Below are positions 17,756 to 25,581 of a stretch of DNA of 64,000 nt, one piece after another. The notes under the pieces were generated by a model. The model worked only from the letters and a program-made list of their open reading frames with translations. It was not told the DNA's origin and did no database searches. This DNA comes from Jejuia sp043557195 (lineage in GTDB: Bacteria > Bacteroidota > Bacteroidia > Flavobacteriales > Flavobacteriaceae). Position numbers and translations under genes: made by a program. The stretch lies in the NCBI GenBank assembly GCA_043557195.1, contig CP121314.1, positions 2,232,001 to 2,296,000 of the forward strand. Reading direction: 5' to 3'. Position 1 is the first letter of the stretch; the number at the start of each line of letters is the position of its first letter.

Positions 17756-20700
17756 ATGGCTCATAGAACGGTTTTATGTCTTCTCATTGTAGTATTTTAT
17801 TGGTCTTGTAAAGATGATTTACCACCGCCTTATGAGGACGGGAAGGGCATTATGTTTACCAATATTCCTTCAAGTCATTCACATATTACTTTTCGAAATA
17901 AAGTAGAAGAAACGCCAGATTTCAACTTTTTAAACTACTCCTACATCTATAATGGTGGCGGTGTTGCCGTTGGTGATATTAATAATGACGGGTTAGAGGA
18001 TATTTACTTCACATCCAATCAAAACTCAAATGCGTTGTACCTCAATAAAGGCAATTTTGTGTTTGAAGACATCACAAAGTCGTCAGGAGTTGCAGATGAT
18101 AACGGTTGGTCTACAGGTGTTACCATGATTGATATTAATAACGATGGTTGGTTAGATATTTATGTGTGTAAATCGGCTTCAATAAAAAACAGAAATGCTA
18201 GACAAAACAAGTTATTTATCAATCAAAAAAACAACAAATTCAAGGAACAAGCCCTAGAATACGGTCTTAAAGAAAACGGATTTTCTACCCAAGCCTATTT
18301 TTTCGACTATGATAAAGATGGCGATTTAGATATGTATTTGGTAAATCACAGTTTAGAAGCCAAATTGCAAACCTTGTTGAACCCCAGTTTGCAAACTAGA
18401 ATAAATAAAGATGATTTAGATCGTTTATTTAGAAACGATAATGGAAAATATGTTGATGTTTCCAAAGAAGCGGGTATTCAAAAAGTAGCTTGGGGCTTAA
18501 GTGCGTCTATTGGCGATTTTAATAATGATAATTGGCCAGATATTTACGTAGCAAATGATTTTTTAGAACCCGATTTTCTATGGATAAACAATCAAGATGG
18601 CACATTTACGGATGAAGTTTTAACCAGATTTAAGCATATTTCAAACAACAGTATGGGCTCTGATTTTGCTGATATCAACAATGATTTGAAACCCGATTTG
18701 GTGGTTTTAGATATGTCGGCAGCCGATAGAAAACGAGGTAAAGAAAACATGGCTTCTATGGATATTGCCAAATTTAACCGCATGGTGAATAGAGGTTGGC
18801 ATCATCAATATATGGCTAATATGTTACAGCTGAATACTGGCAATGGCGTATACAGCGAAATTGGTCAGTTTTCGGGCATCGCTAAAACCGACTGGAGTTG
18901 GGCGCCCTTGGTAGCTGATTTTAATAATGATGGTTTCAACGATTTGTTTGTCACTAATGGTATTGAAAGAGATATTGCGAATCAGGATTTTAGGCAACAG
19001 ATGAAACAAAAACTATCTACTTATGACAAAGAGAAAAACTTAGAAACCGCATTGCAACTGATTCCTTCGGCAAAACTAGAAAATTACATGTTTCTAAATA
19101 ACAAAGATGCTACTTTTAAAGACATGTCTTTAGCCCTTGGATTTGATGCTAAAGTAAACTCCAACGGCGCTGCTTACGCAGATTTTGATAATGATGGCGA
19201 TTTAGATTTGGTATTGAATAATCAGTCTGATGAAGCTTCGATATACCGAAATAACAGTACATCAAACTATTTGAAGTTAAATATAGAAGGCTCTAAAACT
19301 AACAGAAATGCAATAGGAGCAAAAGTATTAGTGTTTGCCAATGGTATGACACAGGTAAAAGACATGTATGTAACTAGAGGCTATCAATCTTCGGTAACTA
19401 ATAATTTGATTTTTGGTTTGGGTGAATTAAAACTTGTTGATAGTTTAAAAGTAATTTGGAATGATGGCAAAGAAGCAACTTTGACTAATATTAAGGCGAA
19501 TCAAAATATAAAGCTCTCATATAATGATGCTAAAAATAGTCATAAAGTCAAGGAAGAAAATGAATCAATTTTTGAAACTGTTTTAGCTTCAAACTTAGGT
19601 ATAGACTATAAGCATAAGTCAGTTAAATTTAATGACTACAATCTTCAAGTCTTATTACCACAAAAACAATCTACCATTGATGCGGCTATAGCGGTATCAG
19701 ACGTAAATAATGATGGTTTAGAGGATTTATTTATAGGCAATACCACTGGTTTTCCTTCGGAAATGTATCTTCAAAATAATTCAGGGAAATTCAAATTGTC
19801 TTATCAACCCATATTTGAAAAAGACAAGGATTATAACGACAATAATGCTTTGTTTTTTGATGCTGATGCAGATGGTGATTTAGACTTATACGTGGCATCT
19901 GGAAATTATAGTTTGCCTGAAAACGATAAACTATTACAAGACCGCTTATACATAAATAATGGTAAAGGTAAATTTTCAAAAGGAAGATTGCCAAACATGT
20001 TAAGTGTTACAAAAGGCGTTACTGCAGACGATTTTGATAACGATGGTGATGTAGATTTATTTGTTGGGGCACGAGTGATTCCCGGAAAATACCCCAAAGC
20101 ACCAGAATCGTATTTGCTAGAAAATAGAAACGGCATTTTTATAAATGCTACGAACAAAAGAGCAAAAGCATTAAAAAATTTGGGCTTAGTCAATGATGCG
20201 GTGTTTTCAGATTATGATGGTGATGGTGATAACGATTTAATTGCAGTTGGCGAATGGATGTCAGTAACATTTTTCAATAACGATAACGGCATTTTTAAAA
20301 AAGTAGAATTACCCAGCGATTCCAAAACAGGTTGGTATCAAACTATAAAAGCGATTGATTTTGATAACGATGGCGACCAAGATTATTTTGTAGGTAACAT
20401 TGGTGAAAACAATAAATTTCATCCTACAGAGTCAAAGCCATTACATATTTATGCTAATTATTTTGATGATAATAACAGTTATGATATTGCGTTAAGTAAA
20501 TCTTATGATGGCAATTTATTTCCGCTTCGCGGAAAAGAATGTTCCACCCAACAAACCCCATTTTTAAAGGATAAAATTGGGACTTATAAAGATTTTGCTA
20601 ACGCTACAATTATAGATGTTTACGGAAAGCAAAATATTGATACGGCATTACACCTAGAAGCTACAACATTTAGTTCTTATTATATTGAAAATGAAGGTGG

Positions 20701-21022
20701 CGGTAACTTTAAATTCCACCGCTTACCTCATAGAGCACAATTTGGACCAACCCTAGATTTTGAATTTTTATATGTAAATAAAGATGAAAAGCTAGAAGTT
20801 ATTGGCGTAGGAGCTATTTATGATGCTGAGGTGGAAACTATCCGTTATGATGCTTCTCAAGGTTATATTCTTAAGTCAGATAGTAATTCTGAACTCAAAA
20901 GTTTAGAACAGACAATTTCTAATACCGAAACTAAGGCTATAGAACAGATTCGGATAAATGGCAAATTACATTTGGTGTTGTTCAATGCCGATAGTCAACT
21001 GCAATTTTTAAAATTGGAGTAA
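17756..21022 (+). CDS. Giant VCBS/FG-GAP lipoprotein with ASPIC/UnbV domain
   Basis: 1088 residues. The N-terminus MAHRTVLCLLIVVFYWSC ends in a lipobox. At least ten FG-GAP/VCBS calcium-binding blades follow (GDINNDGLEDIYF, DINNDGWLDIYV, DYDKDGDLDMYL, DFDNDGDLDLVL and similar), interrupted near residues 510-580 by an ASPIC/UnbV domain (NYLKLNIEGSKTNRNAIGAKV, RGYQSS, LGELKLVDSLKVIW). Such proteins are surface-exposed Ca-dependent beta-propellers, frequent in polysaccharide-degrading Bacteroidota, with unknown ligand. Its 3' end overlaps the convergent phosphatase gene by 28 bases. Confidence 0.92.
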   Translation: MAHRTVLCLLIVVFYWSCKDDLPPPYEDGKGIMFTNIPSSHSHITFRNKVEETPDFNFLNYSYIYNGGGVAVGDINNDGLEDIYFTSNQNSNALYLNKGNFVFEDITKSSGVADDNGWSTGVTMIDINNDGWLDIYVCKSASIKNRNARQNKLFINQKNNKFKEQALEYGLKENGFSTQAYFFDYDKDGDLDMYLVNHSLEAKLQTLLNPSLQTRINKDDLDRLFRNDNGKYVDVSKEAGIQKVAWGLSASIGDFNNDNWPDIYVANDFLEPDFLWINNQDGTFTDEVLTRFKHISNNSMGSDFADINNDLKPDLVVLDMSAADRKRGKENMASMDIAKFNRMVNRGWHHQYMANMLQLNTGNGVYSEIGQFSGIAKTDWSWAPLVADFNNDGFNDLFVTNGIERDIANQDFRQQMKQKLSTYDKEKNLETALQLIPSAKLENYMFLNNKDATFKDMSLALGFDAKVNSNGAAYADFDNDGDLDLVLNNQSDEASIYRNNSTSNYLKLNIEGSKTNRNAIGAKVLVFANGMTQVKDMYVTRGYQSSVTNNLIFGLGELKLVDSLKVIWNDGKEATLTNIKANQNIKLSYNDAKNSHKVKEENESIFETVLASNLGIDYKHKSVKFNDYNLQVLLPQKQSTIDAAIAVSDVNNDGLEDLFIGNTTGFPSEMYLQNNSGKFKLSYQPIFEKDKDYNDNNALFFDADADGDLDLYVASGNYSLPENDKLLQDRLYINNGKGKFSKGRLPNMLSVTKGVTADDFDNDGDVDLFVGARVIPGKYPKAPESYLLENRNGIFINATNKRAKALKNLGLVNDAVFSDYDGDGDNDLIAVGEWMSVTFFNNDNGIFKKVELPSDSKTGWYQTIKAIDFDNDGDQDYFVGNIGENNKFHPTESKPLHIYANYFDDNNSYDIALSKSYDGNLFPLRGKECSTQQTPFLKDKIGTYKDFANATIIDVYGKQNIDTALHLEATTFSSYYIENEGGGNFKFHRLPHRAQFGPTLDFEFLYVNKDEKLEVIGVGAIYDAEVETIRYDASQGYILKSDSNSELKSLEQTISNTETKAIEQIRINGKLHLVLFNADSQLQFLKLE

Positions 21023-21825
21023 TAAACGCCTGTTTCATTCATAAATGTATCTCCCTTTTTATTTAAATTCAATGGTGAACCATTAAAATCTGTAGCAGGT
21101 AAACCGAGTTCATTGTATATACAAGTCGTGGCCGCATAATCCCAAATACTACCGCCTCCTTTTTCTTTTTTAGGAAGTTTCAAAAAACAAGCGGGTCCAT
21201 TTTCTAAAGCTGAAATAGCGCACATTACTGCACCTGTTCCAGAACTTTCTTTGATGTTTTTTAACCCTAAAGTAGCTTTATGTTTATTTAGTATTTGTTG
21301 TATTTCGTAAGACTTTGGTGTGTCACTTAATGTTTTATCTGTACTGTAAGTCAAATAGTCGTTAGTGTTTTTAATATTCCAAGGGTTTCTGTTTTTACAA
21401 GCGCCTTGTCCTTTAATAGCATGGTATAAGGTTTCGGTGCTAGGGTCAAATACAACACCAATTACAGGCGTACCATCTTTGGCAATTAAAGCGATTGCAA
21501 CGGAAAACCCGGGTTGTTTGTTAATAAATGCTAGTGTACCATCCATAGGGTCTATGCACCAGAAGTAATCTTTCTCAAACCTGCTGCCGTCATCTTTTGT
21601 TTCTTCAGATAACAAACCAATATCATAGGTTTTACAAGTGGGTTGCAAATTTGATAAAATAGTACGTTCACATTCACGATCTACTTTTGTGACGACTTGA
21701 GAGGCATAGGTAGAACCTCCTTCTTTTTGCTCCACAATAATATCATCATCTATATATTTCTGAATGATTTTTCCAGCAGAAAGTGCGGATTCAATGGCAA
21801 TGTTTGCTAAAATATTTAGGTCCAT
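20995..21825 (-). CDS. Inositol monophosphatase / CysQ-like phosphatase
   Basis: 276 residues with the lithium-sensitive phosphatase signature: LLSEE (metal Glu), WCIDPMDGTLAFINKQPGFSVAIALI (Asp pair), and the C-terminal WDYAATTCIYNELG. The family removes 3' phosphate from PAP/PAPS or phosphate from inositol phosphates; which of these cannot be told from sequence. Likely co-transcribed with the kinase-like gene two bases upstream. The last 28 bases overlap the convergent VCBS gene. Confidence 0.88.
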   Translation of the reverse strand: MDLNILANIAIESALSAGKIIQKYIDDDIIVEQKEGGSTYASQVVTKVDRECERTILSNLQPTCKTYDIGLLSEETKDDGSRFEKDYFWCIDPMDGTLAFINKQPGFSVAIALIAKDGTPVIGVVFDPSTETLYHAIKGQGACKNRNPWNIKNTNDYLTYSTDKTLSDTPKSYEIQQILNKHKATLGLKNIKESSGTGAVMCAISALENGPACFLKLPKKEKGGGSIWDYAATTCIYNELGLPATDFNGSPLNLNKKGDTFMNETGVYYSNFKNCS

Positions 21826-21827
21826 TA

Positions 21828-22775
21828 CTATAAGTTTTTAATTACTTCAGCAGTAATGCGCTCGCTATAACTATTGATTTTCCAATGGCCAGGGCTCCAG
21901 CCTTTTAAAAACCGATGAAAATCTGCCCAAGCTACACGATATAATGGTCGCCATTCGTTTTCTAAGGCTTCATCTGTTTTGCCAAGAGCTTTGTGCAAAT
22001 ATGCAAAGTAGGTGTTTAATATTGTTGATTCCAAATCTTCGCAATCGCTTTCATTGAGGCAACTGCCTATAAAATAAGCAACATCTTTCATCCCACATCC
22101 TCCACCTACATATTGAAAATCTACGCCAGCAACTTCTGCGTTTTTAGAAAAACAAAAGTTTGCCAATTTTGCATCACCATGTACAAACGTTTTAAAGTTA
22201 CAGTTGTTCAATTTTTTGTCAATGGCAGCAGCAGCGTTTTTTAAGGTTTTATCTTCTAAAACATCTAGTTCTTGAGGTCTGGTGTCTAAATGCCAATAGG
22301 TGCCAACTTCCCAAAGTCCGTTAGGTGTTTTTCCCAAAAAACTCGCATGAAATTGCGCCAACCATTCTAAACACCTGTCGATATCTTCCCATTCCACGTT
22401 TTGTTTTCGTAATGGAAAACCTGCTGTATCCAAATCTTCGAGAATAATAAGGGTTTCGTCTTGGTAGTTTTCGACACCAAAACACTTTGGCAAACGCGCC
22501 TTACTATGTTTACTATAGGTTTGATACCACTTAGTTTCTACACCATAAGATTTTAATTTTCTTTGATGACCAATATCTGTATGCCAACCTCTTGGGTGAT
22601 TTTGGCTTTTGGGCAACTGCACGTGTTTTACCACAACACTTTCTAAAGAGGCGTTTTCTAATCCAACACGAATAATTTTACCATAGCCACTCCATAATTC
22701 TTGAATAATTTCTTTTTCAACTAAAGAAGATGCACCAGTTTTTTGTAAAATGATGGATTTGAAATGGGTGTTCAT
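21828..22775 (-). CDS. Aminoglycoside-phosphotransferase-fold kinase (unknown substrate)
   Basis: 315 residues with the APH-like catalytic loop FVHGDAKLANFCF (HGDxxxxN) and a metal-binding Asp in VAGVDFQYVGGGCGMKDVAYF, preceded by an ATP-lobe Lys region (VVVKHVQLPK) and the hinge ILEDLD. It resembles ecdysteroid/choline-type small-molecule kinases rather than resistance enzymes. The two-base gap to the CysQ/IMPase-like gene suggests kinase and phosphatase are co-expressed, possibly acting on related phospho-metabolites (inference). Confidence 0.85.
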   Translation of the reverse strand: MNTHFKSIILQKTGASSLVEKEIIQELWSGYGKIIRVGLENASLESVVVKHVQLPKSQNHPRGWHTDIGHQRKLKSYGVETKWYQTYSKHSKARLPKCFGVENYQDETLIILEDLDTAGFPLRKQNVEWEDIDRCLEWLAQFHASFLGKTPNGLWEVGTYWHLDTRPQELDVLEDKTLKNAAAAIDKKLNNCNFKTFVHGDAKLANFCFSKNAEVAGVDFQYVGGGCGMKDVAYFIGSCLNESDCEDLESTILNTYFAYLHKALGKTDEALENEWRPLYRVAWADFHRFLKGWSPGHWKINSYSERITAEVIKNL

Positions 22776-22897
22776 AAGGGTGGTAAAGGTAGCAAATTGT
22801 GATTTTTAAATCATTCAATTCTTTGATATGATTTGGTCTAATTATTTTTGACACCAAATCACTTTGGCATTGATTACGCTGCTAGCAAGTACGCCCC

Positions 22898-23063
22898 GCG
22901 TAAGCGATTGCAGCGGCATCCTTTGTGTGGAGCCATAAGTGAGATTTTTTTTAAGTAAAAACTAATTGGCAATTCAAGGATGAGATCCCGAAACAAGTTC
23001 GGGACTGCTCCGCAGAAAGATATAGCGTAAAGCGCGACCCCGCCACTAAAAGCGGGGTTATGC
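22898..23063 (-). repeat. Dispersed GC-rich structured repeat, copy 2 (composite)
   Basis: Fills most of the 321-base gap between the kinase-like and TPR genes. It opens GCGTAAGCGATTGCAGCGGCATCC and closes AAAGCGCGACCCCG...GGGGTTATGCC, matching the outline of the copies at 12.1, 24.7 and 57.7 kb. The centre is interrupted by AT-rich sequence and a separate hairpin, TCCCGAAACAAGTTCGGGA (about 22987-23005). It is more decayed than the other copies. No ORF supported here. Confidence 0.6.
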
Positions 23064-23096
23064 CTAAAAACACCTACGCATTTCCTAGAAATGGTA

Positions 23097-23675
23097 TCAC
23101 AACAAATTATTCAATCGATTTTGAAACCAGCTAGTTTTTGGTTTGTCTTCCGTTTTTTCAGCGGGTTCTTTAACTCGATTTTTATTATGCGCTGTCTTAC
23201 GCTTTTTTACTACTCTAGCAATTTCAGCGTCAACATAGTTTATAAATTCGTTGTTTAAGGCAATTATTTTTGCTTCCTCCAGAACAGTTTCAGCTTTTTC
23301 ATAAGCTTTTATAGCTTCTAATAAAGATGCTTGAGCCAACAAAACATTTGCCTTTTTTGTCCCCTTGAATTCAAGGGCAAAGTCAATTAACTTTTCCGCT
23401 TCAGTATAATCACCATTGTTAGTTAACAGGCGAATATAATCTGGATAAATATCTGGGTTATACATATCGCTTGCTATGGCGAGATTATAATACTCTTTAG
23501 CCAATTCGTAATTGCTTAATTGATCATATTGTACTTTAGCCATCAAACACAAAGCTTTTACATTGTTTGGCTCGTAAGCTAAAGCATAGTTTAAAGCTTC
23601 TACGGCTTCCTCCAATTGATATGGGTAAGCTTCAATTGCTCTAAACAGGTAGTTGTTGTATAAATTATTTTCCAT
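23097..23675 (-). CDS. Tetratricopeptide-repeat protein
   Basis: 192 residues, mostly TPR helices: ALNYALAYEPNNVKALCLMAKVQYDQLSNYELAKEYYNLAIASDMYNPDIYPDYIRLLTNNGDYTEAEKLIDFALEFKG, about four repeats, then a Lys-rich tail (KKRKTAHNKNRVKEPAEKTEDKPKTSWFQNRLNNLL). No signal peptide, so a cytosolic scaffold. Unusual for this phylum, the start codon is preceded by a perfect Shine-Dalgarno sequence. Confidence 0.85.
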   Translation of the reverse strand: MENNLYNNYLFRAIEAYPYQLEEAVEALNYALAYEPNNVKALCLMAKVQYDQLSNYELAKEYYNLAIASDMYNPDIYPDYIRLLTNNGDYTEAEKLIDFALEFKGTKKANVLLAQASLLEAIKAYEKAETVLEEAKIIALNNEFINYVDAEIARVVKKRKTAHNKNRVKEPAEKTEDKPKTSWFQNRLNNLL

Positions 23676-23687
23676 AACCTCCTTTCT
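23676..23687 (-). promoter_or_regulatory. Perfect Shine-Dalgarno sequence before the TPR gene
   Basis: Minus-strand AGAAAGGAGGTT directly before ATG, complementary over its whole length to the usual 16S rRNA 3' end. The AGGAGG core is only two bases from the ATG, closer than optimal. Most genes here have no such sequence, in line with the masked anti-SD known from Flavobacteriia. Confidence 0.7.
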
Positions 23688-23759
23688 AATTAATTCATTA
23701 CTATTTTAAGCGTATGCAAAGGTTTTGCGAACGCTACACCGTTTCAAATTGTCGAAATA

Positions 23760-23945
23760 AAAAAATCCGAAACAGTTTGTTCTGCTTCGGATTTTTTTTC
23801 TGAGGAAAGTAATCTACAGAAAAAACCGAAGCCTGAGCCATAAACCCTGCGGTTCGTAACTCCAATCCTGAAATGCTATATAATGCTTCAACATGGCTTA
23901 TAGTTTTTTAATTATTAATTCTTGCAGTTGTTCATTTAAAACTGC
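23760..23945 (-). ncRNA. Candidate small RNA, about 185 nt (possibly 6S-like)
   Basis: No ORF is present, but the minus strand has a textbook promoter (TTTG, 21 nt, TATATTTG) just upstream and a strong intrinsic terminator at the end (stem CCGAAGCAG / CTGTTTCGG with seven T at 23765-23759). Between them, AAAAAC + AAGCC (23908-23895) pair with GGCUU + GUUUUU (23833-23821), enclosing about 60 nt with a small AACC/GGUU hairpin; a 5' hairpin GCAGUU/AACUGC is also possible. Length, isolation and signals fit a housekeeping RNA such as a 6S RNA of the flavobacterial type, but I cannot confirm the family. Confidence 0.6.
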
Positions 23946-23949
23946 GCTG

Positions 23950-23957
23950 CAAATATA
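23950..23957 (-). promoter_or_regulatory. Promoter of the candidate small RNA
   Basis: Minus-strand TATATTTG with TTTG 21 nt further upstream. Beyond it, 23958-24172 holds no feature I can support. Confidence 0.65.
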
Positions 23958-24172
23958 AAGTGGAATTTTTTAAACTTCCAAATAAAAATTCAATTTAATT
24001 TATTGATAATCAAATAGTTATATTAAAATTTAGATATAGAAATGGCTGTCCGTTTTTCAACAGATACTTACGTTAAATGGCAAAAGTTTGTCTCCCAGTT
24101 GCTTACGTTTCAATGCCTAATATTTTAGTTTTTAAATTTCAGTATCAAATTATTTTAATTTTTTTCAATAAA

Positions 24173-24200
24173 AAAAGCGTCCAACATGTTGGACGCTTTT
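24173..24200. terminator. Palindromic terminator downstream of the TerB-like gene
   Basis: Perfect 28-base palindrome with arms AAAAGCGTCCAACA and TGTTGGACGCTTTT, 22 bases after the stop of the minus-strand TerB-like gene, with T-runs on the outgoing strand. Confidence 0.8.
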
Positions 24201-24222
24201 AAATATTATAGAATTTCTAATT

Positions 24223-24654
24223 TTATCTATTCATATTCTTTATTTGGTCCACAAAATCATCCAAATCAGCACCGTTACTTACAAGAGTTAATGCTTTATC
24301 GATAATGTATTTTACGTTCACCGCATGAAACCCAAGCCCAACAGCAATTTTCTTCAACAACATCATTTCTGGTTCGCCAGTAATGGTATCTACATGAATC
24401 ATACGCACTAAATCGTATAAACGCTCCAAACGCTGATCGTAAGAAACTGGCGGATTAATCGGGTGCGATTGGTAATTTTTCAATATCGCTTTATAATCGT
24501 TTTCACCAATTTCCAAACGCTGCGCCAACCTATCCAAAAAGGCTTTTTCATCATCAGTAATCACACCATCGGCCATTGCCACACGAACAATTGCAGCAAA
24601 ATGACTCTCATTACGCTTCTTAAAACCACTATCAAACAAATCTGAAAACGACAT
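24223..24654 (-). CDS. TerB-superfamily protein
   Basis: 143 residues, a helical TerB-like single domain: AAIVRVAMADGVITDDEKAFLDRLAQRLEIGENDYKAIL with the acidic metal-site type motif ADGVITDDE, and a second similar half near LLKKIAVGLGF. TerB folds appear in tellurite-resistance and membrane-stress systems, but a lone TerB says little about function. It shares this domain type with the J-domain protein at 4875. Monocistronic. Confidence 0.82.
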   Translation of the reverse strand: MSFSDLFDSGFKKRNESHFAAIVRVAMADGVITDDEKAFLDRLAQRLEIGENDYKAILKNYQSHPINPPVSYDQRLERLYDLVRMIHVDTITGEPEMMLLKKIAVGLGFHAVNVKYIIDKALTLVSNGADLDDFVDQIKNMNR

Positions 24655-24725
24655 ATATACTTCTTTTTTAGTGCTGCAAACCTACATATTTTTTTTAAGA
24701 TTTTGAATTGAAATTTTCACTTTTT

Positions 24726-24816
24726 TGGGCGCTACCCTCCTTAGGTCGGGTCGGGCTTTCGGCAGTCGCTCCCTCCTACGTCGGGGAGCTTCAACAAATG
24801 CCTCAATCCCTAACGC
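24726..24816 (+). repeat. Dispersed GC-rich structured repeat, copy 3
   Basis: Starts GGGCGCTACCCTCC and ends CCTCAATCCCTAACGC; includes GGTCGGGTCGGGCTTTC and the hairpin GCTCCCTCCTACGTCGGGGAGC-type core. It is the reverse complement of copy 1 with few changes. Located between two minus-strand genes. Confidence 0.75.
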
Positions 24817-24830
24817 AGAAGAAAATTATG

Positions 24831-25478
24831 TTAGTAGTATTTATTAAGTAGTCCAAAATCAAAAGGCGTCCATAAACAAGCTTTTAATCCAGAACGTTTA
24901 AAGCCTCTATTTACCCAAGAATTACAAGTATTAAAGCAAGAGTAGCTACCCTTAGCTTGATAAAAATCATCGGTTAGAGTATAGGAAAAGCCTGATAAAA
25001 TAATGGTATTTCCTTTTTCATCTAGTTTAAAGGTTTCAAAAATAAAAGCATTTAATTTGTGAAGTTCATCTGCATTTAAAGTAACTGGTGTCCAGTCGTT
25101 CCCAATTTGCGTATATCTTGTAAGATGCATCAATGATGTGCTTTTTAAAAACATTGCCGAAAACGCATTCTTTAAAGTTAAGTCTCCCCAAGTTGGTGTA
25201 TTGATATAAAAGTTCTCATCACCCCAACCAAACGACAAATAGTATTCGTTTTCTTGGATATACAGACTTTTTAGTAAGTCAGGATTAATATCATTTTTAT
25301 TAATAATAATATCAAGATGTACGCCATTAGTATTCAAGTATACGGTAAACGAATCTTCAGGTGAAACATCGTTTTTATTTACTGTTATGGCAGCTAGTAG
25401 TAATGAAATCAGTACATATACGATGGGTATGCACAAGATGTATAATAGCCATTTTAGTATGCGTTTTATTAGTTTCAA
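24831..25478 (-). CDS. TIGR02117 / DUF2459 family membrane-anchored protein
   Basis: 215 residues with an N-terminal membrane anchor (WLLYILCIPIVYVLISLLLAA, about 11-31). The remainder fits the TIGR02117 (DUF2459) family by the GVHLDIII, SFGWGDENFY and SCFNTCNSWVNRGFKRSGLKACLWTPFDFGLL stretches; the latter Cys/His-bearing region may form a papain-like or lipid-acting site, but the function is unknown. Divergent from mfd. Confidence 0.82.
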   Translation of the reverse strand: MKLIKRILKWLLYILCIPIVYVLISLLLAAITVNKNDVSPEDSFTVYLNTNGVHLDIIINKNDINPDLLKSLYIQENEYYLSFGWGDENFYINTPTWGDLTLKNAFSAMFLKSTSLMHLTRYTQIGNDWTPVTLNADELHKLNAFIFETFKLDEKGNTIILSGFSYTLTDDFYQAKGSYSCFNTCNSWVNRGFKRSGLKACLWTPFDFGLLNKYY

Positions 25479-25554
25479 AATTCAAAAACAATTATGCTAC
25501 TAAACTAAACAAACATTTAGTTAAAAAATTATTCTATTAAAGTATTCCTATAGT

Positions 25555-25562
25555 TATATTTG
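25555..25562 (+). promoter_or_regulatory. Bacteroidota -7 promoter element for mfd
   Basis: TATATTTG, exact TAnnTTTG, 19 bases before the GTG start of mfd. Confidence 0.6.
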
Positions 25563-25581
25563 CACCTCAAAACAAAATTAG

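Noticed and set aside
23800..23910. Plus-strand GAGGAAAGT ... ACAGAAA ... GGCTTATAG, resembling RNase P RNA conserved blocks
   Set aside because: The blocks are only ten to ninety bases apart and not in the order or spacing of a complete RNase P RNA, while promoter and terminator point to the minus strand. Likely chance.
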